Assembly (NCBI GenBank): GCA_015847255.1
Contig: JADLZK010011217.1
Coordinates: 1 to 64,000 of the forward strand
Length of the DNA stretch: 64,000 nucleotides
Reading direction: 5' to 3'
From: Hyparrhenia diplandra
Taxonomy: Eukaryota > Streptophyta > Magnoliopsida > Poales > Poaceae
The translations under genes were made by a program, and so were the position numbers. The notes under the pieces are model-generated. The model did no database searches and had not been told where the DNA came from. It saw only the letters and a list, made by a program, of their open reading frames with translations. This document shows positions 48,501 through 57,544 of this stretch, in pieces (within the stretch, counting starts at the first letter, position 1; every line of letters starts with the position of its first letter).

Positions 48501-48545
48501 TAGCATTGGTATTCAAGAACTGACTTATCCGCTCAAGGAAAGCAA
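45530..48545 (-). mobile_element. 5'-truncated L1-type LINE with decayed reverse transcriptase
   Basis: On the minus strand, protein pieces appear in the order expected for a plant LINE ORF2. First is a linker (LQEERALSAVEKERM, SKDRYITEGDRNTTYFQA; about 48500-48200). Reverse transcriptase blocks follow (FRPISLLSCSFNFFFAKML and LIAPNQTTFIKGRYILESV; about 47860-47610), with RWKGRLLSYAGRLPLLKACL at about 47000. The zinc-finger-like C-terminus (WKLTIPPRVQIFVWLLSNNR) is at about 46200. The T-run at 45532-45541 is the poly(A) tail. Many stops and frame changes show it is dead. The endonuclease and ORF1 are missing. Confidence 0.85.
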
Positions 48546-48772
48546 ATAGGAAACAAAACTAGACCAAAAGGTATGCTATGCACTAGATGATGAAATTTAC
48601 AGTTAATAATAAATAAAATGAACAAAAATTGATAGAGTAGGTTAGAGGGTCAGACTTTGTTAACGTGAGGGATAGAGTAAAATAAAATTAATACAATTTC
48701 TCAATAGCCACAATTGCGGAATTACAGATTTATAGGTACAGAAGAAATTGAATCTTTAAAGGTAGTAGAGTA

Positions 48773-48861
48773 CTCCCTCCGTCCCTTTATGTACGTCGTC
48801 CGGGAAACGTGTCTGTGAGGGAAACACGGTTTTCTAGATGCACATTTAGGGACAGAGGGAG
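48773..48861. mobile_element. Very short Stowaway MITE
   Basis: 89 bases with inverted ends CTCCCTCCGTCCCT and AGGGACAGAGGGAG and TA duplications (48771-48772 and 48862-48863). Confidence 0.8.
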
Positions 48862-49060
48862 TACGTCACAACATCAACATCAACATCACCATCAAGTCAG
48901 GCGGATAAGTGAGGCTTGCTTCTAGAAATTGACATCTCACTGACATTCCACGCAATGTCACAAATACTTCATTATTCTGACCATTTGTCTTGACAAAGAG
49001 CGAGATATTCCACGCCCCCATAGAACAAGAAATGATGAGAAAGCACTATCATCAGTCGTC

Positions 49061-50262
49061 CTAAGAGACTAGCGGCGTTTGGTTAGATATGCCGGCTGTG
49101 ATCTCGCCATCCCATAAGTCCTCTACTGTTTTGAATGGCCCAGATTCATGGACCAACATATCGTAGTTACCCCTAGACTCCGGGAGCTCGCTAATCTTGC
49201 GGCGGTCATCGTCAGTGAGCTCCCAGTCGAAGATGTCAAGGTTCTCTCGCATCCTGCTCGGGTTAAAGCTCTTGACGATCACGCAGTCACCCTGCTCATA
49301 AACCCACCTAATGCACACCTGCACCACAGCTCGATCGATAATATAAATTTAGCTGTAGTTGTAACACTTTTTTCGAGCAATTCTGTAGTTGTAACACTAA
49401 TGAAATTGGAATCTACTAGTACTATTTGTATGAATAAGAGTTCATTACCTGGGCAACGGTTTTGCCGCGATCCTGGGCGATTTGTTTGAGGACAGGCGAC
49501 TCCATGACGGAGTTGTTGGCCCATGCCGTGCCGCTCGCACCCATTGCAGCATAGCCGCATAGCTGGATACCTTTGGTCCTGCAGAACTGCCTGAGCTTCT
49601 GCTGCCGGCAATACAGGTTCACCTCCACCTGGTTCACAGCCGGAGGGATCTTGGCAAAGGAGAGCAGGTACTCTAGCTTCTTGCAGCTGAAGTTGCTGAC
49701 GCCGATAGCCCTGGCCAGCCCTCGTCTCTGGCACTCCTCCATCTCCTCCCACACACCCTTCATGTCCAAGGCCACCAGGCCTTTCTTCGCCACCACCGCT
49801 GGGCCAGCTCCTCCTTGTGCCTCGTCGAGCGGCTGCATGCTCACCGGGTGGTGAATCAGGTACAGGTCCACATACTCCATCTGCAGATTCCTGACAAAAG
49901 AGTTGGTCACAAGAAAGATCGAGACTACTAGATAAGTACAAATAGTGGGTCGTATGCAATGGCAACATACTGCAGTGTCTTGTGGAGCGCCGGCAGGACG
50001 CGGCCGGGGTGCGCATCGGCCATCCAGAGCTTGGACGTGACGTAGAGGTCGTCACGGGAAGCGACCGTTCCAGCACGGACGGCCTCAGCCACAGCGTCCC
50101 CGAGCGAGGCCTCCGTGTTGTACACTGCGGCGGTGTCCAAGTGCCGGTACCCGGCGTCGAGGGGGCGCGGAGGATGGCCTCGATCCGTGACGCCGGCGCG
50201 GCCCTCGGCTTGGCCGAGCGTGGCTGTTGCCGTGCCGAAGCCCACACGCGGCATCGGCTTCC
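49061..50262 (-). CDS. Aldo-keto reductase (AKR4-like), copy 3, 5'-truncated, exons 2 and 3 fused
   Basis: Three exons on the minus strand: up to 49971 (from the break near 50262), 49890-49449 and 49318-49061. The tetrad regions are present (GYRHLDTAAVY, VTSKLW, YLIHHP) and the C-terminus SFNPSRMRENLDIFDWEL is complete. Homology starts abruptly at GKPMPRVGFG, so about 22-25 residues with the usual start are missing. The ATG at 50252-50254 (PMPRV) could serve but would remove the first strand. The two sister genes have an intron after VNQ; here VNQVEVNLYCRQQ is continuous coding, so that intron is absent. A short segment (VTDRGHPPRPLDAG) is garbled but stays in frame. The truncation coincides with the edge of the 50267 duplication. 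Function as for copy 2 if expressed; a pseudogene is quite possible. Confidence 0.82.
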
Positions 50263-50266
50263 CGGC

Positions 50267-50865
50267 AATTTATGTGGTTGGATTGCCTTGTTTAGAACGC
50301 AAGACGTGTCGTGCTATACGGTATACTCGATGCGTGCATTGTATAATACCGATATAATACATGGTCGTCGGCCTGCGCCGGCCGGCACCCCAATCCCAAT
50401 GTACGTTTGTGGTTGTTGGTATTTTTCTTTGTTTTGGCATTACTGTGGTGGTTTCCACAACAAAGCTTGATCGGAATCTATATCGCCGTCCCAGTATTTT
50501 TTTTTTATGCCAAAAGTACGTCGAAGTCTGCCGCTGGCCAAGCGAAGTATGGGACGGCGGCAGGTGAGGCCTAAACAACATCGATCTCATGTTCATGGGT
50601 GGCGTGGCATGACAAGCTCATGAACCAGACGTGCGGAGGTGGACGTGCTGTGTGACACGGAACGGACACCAGTGAGCTCGACGTAGACACTCAGCTTAAC
50701 CACAAACTGCGTAATACCATCGAGGACTAGTGAGGTCCATGAGGAGGAAGCCAAGGAAGAGATGGGCCATGGTAACCGCGTGAAGAGGCCCGGCACGTGT
50801 CCAAGATGTGGACAAGTGAACATCTTGCGTGCGTATGTGTGCCTGAAATCTTTTTTTAATTAATA
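50267..50865. repeat. 0.6-kb duplication, copy A
   Basis: Shares nearly all its sequence with 51083-51965 in the same orientation (for example TGTCGTGCTATACGGTATAC and GGGACGGCGGCAGGTGAGGC). It abuts the truncated end of AKR copy 3. It holds the empty target site of the MITE found in copy B (TGA at 50817-50819). Confidence 0.85.
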
Positions 50866-51082
50866 CTAGCAAAACATGCCCGTGCGTTGCACCGGGGCGT
50901 ACAATTATTGCCTGATAAGTATAATCGACATTGCCTAGGCTGCGTTCACTACCGCACACAGGGCCTCTACCGAGTGCCAAATAGGCATCGCGATCGGCAC
51001 CTCCGCTGGCAGCCATGAGGCCTCAAGAAGACAGGTGGTATCAAGAAGACAGGTGTGAAAAGCCCGTGCGCACCCGCTACAA

Positions 51083-51965
51083 CTTATGTAGTTGGATTGC
51101 CTTGTTTACAACGCAATACGTGTCGTGCTATACGGTATACTCTATGCGTGCATTGTATAATACCGATCGATATAGTATAATACATGGTCGTGGGCCTGCG
51201 CCGGCCGGCACCCCAATCATAATGTACGTTTGTGGTTGTTGGTATTTTTCTTTGTTTTGGCCAGTCCTGGTTTTGGCATTACTGTGGTGGTTTCCACAAC
51301 AAATCTTGATCGAATCTATATTGCCGTTCCAGTATTTTTTTTTTATGCCAAAAGTATGTCAAACTCTGCCGCTGGCCAAGCGAAGTACGGGACGGCGGCA
51401 GGTGAGGCTTTAAACAACATCGATCTCATAGTCATATGGGCGGCACGGCATGACAAGCTCATGAACCAGACGAAGTAGAACATTACCCCATCTCTGGCGA
51501 CCTGTTGTTTGAAGCGTGCGGAGGTGGACGTGCTGTGTGACACGGAACGGACACCAGTGAGCTCGATGTAGACACTCAGCTTAACCACAAACTATGTACT
51601 ACTGAATACCATCGACTACTAGTGAGGTCCATGAGGAGGAAGCCAAGGAAGAGATGGGCCATGCATGGTAAGCGCGTGAAGAGGCCCGGCCGGCTCGTGT
51701 CCAGGTTGGACGAAAGTGAGGCATTGTTTAGTTACACCTAAAAAGTTACAAAATCACTCTAAATATTAAATAGAGAAAAAAAATAACTAATTACACAGTT
51801 TAGTTATAAATCACAAAACGAATCTTTTAAGCCTAGTTAATCCATGATTGGATACTAATTATCAAATACAAACGAAAGTGTTACCGTTAGAATAATTCTA
51901 ACTTTTCACCGTCTAAACGAGGCCTGAACATCTTGCGTGCCTATACGTGCCTGAAACGCCTTTGT
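51083..51965. repeat. 0.6-kb duplication, copy B
   Basis: Same content as copy A. It also contains a MITE, a 16-base tandem duplication (CCAGTCCTGGTTTTGG) and about 43 bases absent from copy A near 51470-51512. Confidence 0.85.
51720..51924. mobile_element. Tourist-like MITE with paralogous empty site
   Basis: The ends GGCATTGTTTAG and CTAAACGAGGCC are inverted. TGA is duplicated at 51717-51719 and 51925-51927. Copy A of the surrounding duplication reads straight through this point with one TGA, proving insertion. Confidence 0.85.
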
Positions 51966-52277
51966 AATTTAAAGATAGCGCGGTCGATGAACTCTGGGGA
52001 GAGGAGATAGATTGGATGTTATTACAACCTCAACTATGAACTTAACCCATGTCCTCTCCCCGTATCTAAATTCCTGTAATATTGCTTCTACTTTATCCTC
52101 TGCTAATTGGTTTTCGTCCATCAATATCTACTCCTCGCCTTTTGAGTGGTAAAATCCCGTGCAATTTGGTCGGCTCTTTGATCTGACCTCACTAGTTCAT
52201 GACTTCATGTTATCCTCTCCATCTTCCCTCACCATTGAGCCAGCCCTCTCCCTATATGTATATTATATGTGGCGTTG
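51966..52277. other. Spacer before hAT copy 2
   Basis: No gene recognised. Confidence 0.3.
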
Positions 52278-52285
52278 TAGTGGAC

Positions 52286-53032
52286 TATAGATGTACATTT
52301 GGCCCGGCCCGTGGCCCGGTCCGAGGCACGGTCCGGCCCGGCCTCGAAGCGGGCCACGGGCGCACGCCCGGTGGCGGACGGGCCATGGGCCGCCGCCTCG
52401 CCCGTGGCACGGACTGGTCCGCCCGGTGAAAAAAGCCTGCTAAATTTTATTCCATCTCCCACCTGAATTTGGCCTACTAAAGGCCCAACACTGTAATCCT
52501 TTCATCACACACCTGGAAAAAAAACGGCTCAACCTTATCTTCTCCCGTCCGTGAGTCCGTCGGTCTCTCGCGGACACGGGGTCGCGCGACGCGGCCTCGT
52601 TGGGGTCGCCGTCGCGGCTCCGCCACGGCGCTAGCTGCCCGCCTGCCGCCGCCCACGGCCGCACCTCGCCCGCCGCCGGCCGCGGACTACCGAAAGGCCA
52701 AGTCCGCCACACCGCAGCACCGCACTTGCATTAAGCGAGCACGCCGCCACCGACCAGCCGGAAGCGAGCAATGGAGGTGGAGCTGTCCGTCTCGACGCGT
52801 CGGCGCGGCGGCGAGCACTTCGGGCGCGGCAGGAGCGCGCCGACGCGCGGCGAGAAGGCGCGGCGACGACGCGCCTTCGCCGCAGGGCGGCAGCTGTCGG
52901 GCCGGCCCCCGAGCCAGCGGGCCGGGCCATGGGCGCGGTGCGGCCGAAGCGCGATGGCGACGCGGCCCGGCCCGGCCCGTGGCCCGACGCTGCGACGACC
53001 GTGCCGTGCGGCCCGCCCGTTGTACATCTATA
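52286..53032. mobile_element. GC-rich non-autonomous hAT element (copy 2)
   Basis: Perfect 12-base terminal inverted repeats (TATAGATGTACA and TGTACATCTATA) and a perfect 8-base duplication TAGTGGAC (52278-52285 and 53033-53040). GGCCCG words crowd both ends, as in the element at 8478-9384. The interior is GC-rich with reading frames on both strands that look like composition artefacts. Confidence 0.9.
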
Positions 53033-53040
53033 TAGTGGAC

Positions 53041-53535
53041 TAGTGCCATGTTGGCAGGGTACTGAAGCATTTTTTTGGCGAAAAGGACATTATATTAAGC
53101 ACAAAATACAGTACATCCCTGAAGATTTTTTTTTTTTTGGCGACGGCGGTGACGTCGGGGCACAGGACTGTCAGGGCAGAGGGAGAGGGAGCAGGGGAAG
53201 AGGGTTAGGGAAGAGGTTGGGGCGCGCGGCAGGCGGAGGCACCGATGGCTTGGGTGAGCGAGGGATGGGAGGGGCGAAGAGGACGTTTCTGGAGGATGGT
53301 ACATGGCAAAGGGAATCGGGTGTGCCATCGGCTGAAGGCTTTGGGCAACGTTGTTTGTTCCCAGAACAGTGGATTGTGAATGGTGACGGAAATTCTGACT
53401 CCTATCGTACGAAAACTATAGTCTTTTATAGATATCAGTGAATGTTATATCATAACATCATCCTATACTCAAAATTATTTATAGATGAGGTGCTCTTAAG
53501 ATGTCCTAATCGATTTGTATAGGCGATCAATCATT

Positions 53536-53570
<35 letters not shown>

Positions 53571-53833
53571 TTACAAAGTCTGGCCTCTTAAGGCATCTAG
53601 CTGACTTAATTTTTTGTTATTGACTTGGAGAGGTGGTCTTCCAAGTCCGTCCAACTGCTCTGTAATAATATATATAAAAGTAATGTCGGTCTCTAAAAAT
53701 GCTGCTCTCGTGCATTAGTTTTGGGGGTGTGCAGTCCCATTCATCCAAGGACTCGACCACGATAAAAAGCTAATCAAACAAGAGTACTAATATACTAGGC
53801 AGTACATACAATTGCTGTAGAAAAAGTGATCAG
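53041..53833. other. Upstream region of dioxygenase gene
   Basis: No further gene seen. It contains a tail-only retroinsertion at 53537-53564. Confidence 0.35.
53537..53564 (+). mobile_element. Tail-only retroinsertion (poly(A))
   Basis: TCT followed by an A-run sits between two copies of AATCATTT (53529-53536 and 53565-53572). This fits a retroelement truncated to little more than its tail. Confidence 0.55.
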
Positions 53834-54703
53834 ATGGAGAGTAAGCAGCAGAGCACGGATGGGAAATGGTCGCACGGCAAAACCATTCCGGTGAAGAACG
53901 TTCAAGCACTCGCCGAGAACGCAGCGGAGCTGACGCCGGAGGCCATCCAGCGGTACATCAGGCCGGAGAGCCCCAATGACATGGTTGCTCCTGCTCATCA
54001 TGGTGAGAGCATGCCTATGGTTGACCTTGGCAGGCTCCTTGATTCCCAGTCCCAGACCTCGCAGCAGGAGGCTGCCGTGCTCAAGTCTGCGTGTGAGGAG
54101 TGGGGGTTCTTCCAGGTAATAAGACTTTATTTCTTAATTTGTAGTTAATTTGAAAACTTGTTTTCCAGAAATTTCTAGCAGCCCTATTATCATCCACTAA
54201 AGTTTAGTCACTTTTAGGCCCTAAAATGCCAAACACCCTGACTAAAAATGGCTGAAGTAGTGTTGTCCCCTTTAGTTCCCAAGGGGTTATAATACATAGT
54301 TACAATAATACAGGTGCAAAACCACGAAATTCTGGAAACAGTTCTTGAACATGAGGAACAACCTGGAGTGTTTCTTCAGACTTCCCCTGGTGGAGAAGAA
54401 TAAATTTGAACAGCTGCCTGGAGACCTCCAAGGCTACGGCCATGCGTTCGTTCAGACAGAACATCAAACGCTGGACTGGAAGTGACAGGCTTTACCTGGT
54501 GACCCAGCCACCTCACGATCGTGACATGAAACCATGGCCTACAACTCCTGTTAACTTCAGGTAAGTACCTTAATTCAATATCTCTGCATGAACGTCCTGA
54601 TATTCAACATATATATACTAATCAAGACTTACAAGCATCACCACAAATAACTTTGATTGTTTCTAATGCAACAGAGAATCAATTGAATCCTACTACCCTA
54701 ATC

Positions 54704-54735
<32 letters not shown>

Positions 54736-55471
54736 TACTCCTCTGAGGTGATGAGGGTAACTCGCTCCCTCGTGCAGACGATCGCTAAAAACCTAGGTGT
54801 CCATATGGACAAATTCAGAGATACATACACCAGTCAGGCATTAAGGATGGCGTACTACCCTGCATGCCCCGTTGCTCATGATAAGGTTCTAGGGTTTCCA
54901 CCACATTCCGACATTTCCCTTCTAACACTGGTATGGGAGCTGAATCAGGTACAAGGGCTCCAGATCAAGAGACAAGGTGCATGGGTGCCAATGAAACCCC
55001 ACCCCAACCCAAAGCACTGGTCGTCAATGTTGGTGACTTCCTTGAGGTACACAACGATTATAGATGAGCTAGCAACATCAAGTGTGTGTTAATCTTTTCT
55101 TTCTTACTTGTATAACATTAGACTAAATTTGCGAGATCATGAAAACCAAAAGGAATTATCAGCCCCGCACTCTAATTATACGAGACCCTCAGCTATATAT
55201 ATTAACAAGCACTGATTATTTGTAGATACTGACAAATGGCAAGTACCAGAGCATTGAGCACAGGGTCACGGTTAATCCTCACAAAGAGAGGATGTCCATT
55301 TCTGCATTTCACCTCCCAAAGTTCGGTATGAGTGTGGGTCCAGTATCTGAAATAGTTGGAGGAGAGCTCAAGAAATACAAGACCCTGAGAGTGGACGAGA
55401 TTGCTAAGGTTGTTTTCTCAAGCAAACTTGATGGGAAGAAAATCAGAGATTATGGCATGTTCAGCATCTGA
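53834..55471 (+). CDS. 2-oxoglutarate/Fe(II)-dependent dioxygenase (SRG1-like)
   Basis: Exons 53834-54115, 54314-54560, 54675-55046 and 55226-55471, the usual four-exon plan of this plant family of soluble oxidases. Exon 1 carries the N-terminal DIOX_N part (MPMVDLGRLLDSQSQTSQQE, then CEEWGFFQ). Exon 3 carries the first iron ligands (GFPPHSDISLLTL, His and Asp) and VQGLQIKRQGAWVP. Exon 4 carries the last His (IEHRVTVNPHKERMSIS) with the Arg-x-Ser that binds 2-oxoglutarate. The product would hydroxylate or demethylate a small molecule; the substrate is unknown. Frame breaks as written: exon 2 at AA 54348-54349 (two As short) and 54480-54481 (one A long, giving a TGA), and exon 3 at 55011-55014 (one base short). 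All fall in repeated bases. Exon 3 also contains an in-frame poly(A) insertion. Confidence 0.85.
54695..54730 (+). mobile_element. Exonic tail-only retroinsertion (poly(A))
   Basis: ACCCTAATC plus an A-run lies between two copies of AATCCTACT (54686-54694 and 54731-54739) inside exon 3 of the dioxygenase gene. As written, insertion plus duplication adds 45 bases, so the frame continues and nine lysines are added. Confidence 0.75.
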
Positions 55472-55737
55472 GTCTACAAAAGATCAGAAGCTTCACATAT
55501 ATGAGCTACAAGAGCACAAACTTCAACTTCCATAGCTGCAATCGCTCGAAACTTTTGCATTACCCCACATTAGCCGGTGGTTCTGTCGTCGCTACAACAG
55601 TAAAAGTATAAATAAATGGTTCGATGTATGCAACTGTTATCAATATAAATGTTAGTACGTCTAGTCGATGTAGACCTACAAATACGCTAGAACGACTGTA
55701 AAATAGAATGGTGCTGAACTGCTGATGTGAATGAAAC

Positions 55738-55782
55738 AACAACAACAACATAGACTTTAGTCCCAAGCTAGTTGGGGTAGGC
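55738..55782 (-). mobile_element. 45-base 5'-truncated SINE with (TTG)n tail
   Basis: The complement reads GCCTACCCCAACTAGCTTGG and then GACTAAAGTCTATG with TTG units, the same 3' end as at 15303-15353. A perfect 17-base duplication GCTGATGTGAATGAAAC flanks it (55721-55737 and 55783-55799). Confidence 0.85.
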
Positions 55783-55824
55783 GCTGATGTGAATGAAACT
55801 TTGCGAACAAATTGATATGGTAAC

Positions 55825-56520
55825 TGTCGGGTGCCAAAATAAATGACACCCTCGACGCGATCAATGTAGGAGATAATCAACCTCCCCACGGAGCGGGGGA
55901 ACAGCGACTCCCCCCACCTCCTCTCGGAAGGGGAGGATTGGGTCGGTTCGCTGAGACCCCCTCCGCTAAGCGAACCCCTCGGCGTCCGTCGGCCGCAACA
56001 GCGGCAGCGATAGCAGGGAACGGCGGGATGTCCGCTACCGACAAAGGTTGAGCGCCACGACACCCGGTTCTCGCCCGGAGGGCCCCGCGGTGGTCAAATC
56101 CTTACAGTGGACGCCCGTCAACTCGTCCCGAATACACTTTGTGAGAACATGTACTCACCGGCCTCCCTTGTGACTATAAAAGGGGTGCCCGGGCATAGAA
56201 TAGGGCAAGTCGTAGCACACACACGCCTTGACTAGACTCGACGTTGGCAACTTAGCTCAATCACCCACGACGGCGAGACTTGAGGCCCGGCCTCTCTCAC
56301 CCCTGCTTGTATTCCCCTACTACGGCACCTCGGTGCAAATACACAACCACTCACCTGGCCCGGACTAGCGCCGGCATTGGCCTGAACCAGTATACATCTT
56401 GTGTTATCTCGCACCAACCATCCGGATTACGGGACTCGCGGACACAATTACGGCGTCCCTTGGCCTCAAGCACAATTACCATCCGGATCAAGAATGGATG
56501 GCATCGAGACACACCTAAAG
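55825..56520 (+). mobile_element. LTR-like fragment
   Basis: Begins TGTCGGGTGCCAAAATAAAT, a typical grass LTR opening. It has TATAAAAG at 56175-56182 and a downstream region of the kind found in Gypsy-type LTRs (CTACGGCACCTCGGTGC, CTCGCACCAACCATCCGG). The right end is a guess and no partner LTR was found, so it may be a solo or broken LTR. Confidence 0.5.
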
Positions 56521-57540
56521 TCACATGTGCCTTTCTTGAAGGATCGGCCCCTTGGCCTCGGCGACTCGGCGGATCCGCGGCGTCGGCCGTCCCCACCCAC
56601 CCCTCCGCTCCTTCCACCAAGTCGCTTGCGATCCGATCGTCCGCCCGCCGCCCGGGGCCGGCGTACGCCCGGCGGGCTCGCTGTGCGTGCCCGGATCCGG
56701 CCCCCATGGCCTCACCGACTTTGGATCCACGGCCGCGGGCCATCCCCACGCCCTGCCTCCCAGCCCCCCGATGCAGCCCCGGACTGAGCCCCGTCGATGG
56801 GCCTCGGGGATGCGCCGAGCCGGCGTGGAGACCGTGGGGGGGTGGGCTCCTCGAGCCCATAAATCGTCCTCGTCGCCGTTTCCGCTGCGGCGGTCTCGTA
56901 CCGCCCGGCTCAAGTATCGCCGCCCCAACGCCCCGCCCACCACGGCGCGGGAAGAACCTCGCTGCGGAGGAGGGCATCGTCAGGACCTCTGCGGCGACAA
57001 GGGCGGGTGTGGGGACTACGATGAGGTTGTGCGGCTCGCGCGGGCACTTGCTGCCCTCCCTCTCCCGCATGCCACCCCTTCTTCCCGCTGGCGATCGTGC
57101 GGCGGGGGCAAGTTCCGGCGTTGGGAGGAGGACCTCGGCGGCTGTAGGCGTGGACGGCGAGCTTGCCCCGCCGCCACCGTCCGTCGTACCTAGGCGCCGC
57201 CCGCAAGGCTCTCGGGGCTACGTCCCCCTCGGCATGTACTCCGGCGGGCTCGGGGCGTTGTGGAGGCGAGCCATGCCGGGGCACCTACGGGAGGGAGCGG
57301 CGTCACCGGCGTGGCGCAATGCGCGCCCGTTCGCTACGCCTTGGCTCGCGGCCGACACCGAGGATCCACGTGTTTCTATGCTTGGGCCGCGGGCACGTCC
57401 CGACCACCCAACATCGGCGTTGATGGGTTCCAGGCCGTCGGGCGGCGTCGCCAACGGGCGGCCCGGTAGGTGCGCCACCAAGACGCCGCCGCCGCCCGTC
57501 CCGCCGGAGCTCGTGGGTCTCGCTTCAAGCGCCTAGCGCG
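56520..57540. other. GC-rich retroelement-like stretch
   Basis: Very GC-rich, with a long chance reading frame (56280-57536, plus strand) that has no recognisable domain. Its end (CGCTTCAAGCGCCTAGCGCGCGACC region) might be the start of a LINE ORF1 zinc-knuckle region interrupted by the next element. This is inference only. Confidence 0.3.
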
Positions 57541-57544
57541 CGAC

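Noticed and set aside
49279..50268. 329-codon minus-strand frame across AKR copy 3
   Set aside because: It is a shadow frame. The true AKR reading uses another frame with proper splice sites and catalytic residues.
52771..53070. Overlapping frames in the second GC-rich hAT element
   Set aside because: Same composition effect, with no start context or conserved motif.
56280..57536. 418-codon plus-strand frame
   Set aside because: No recognisable domain, similar-length antisense frames, and a low-complexity proline/arginine-rich composition in retroelement DNA.
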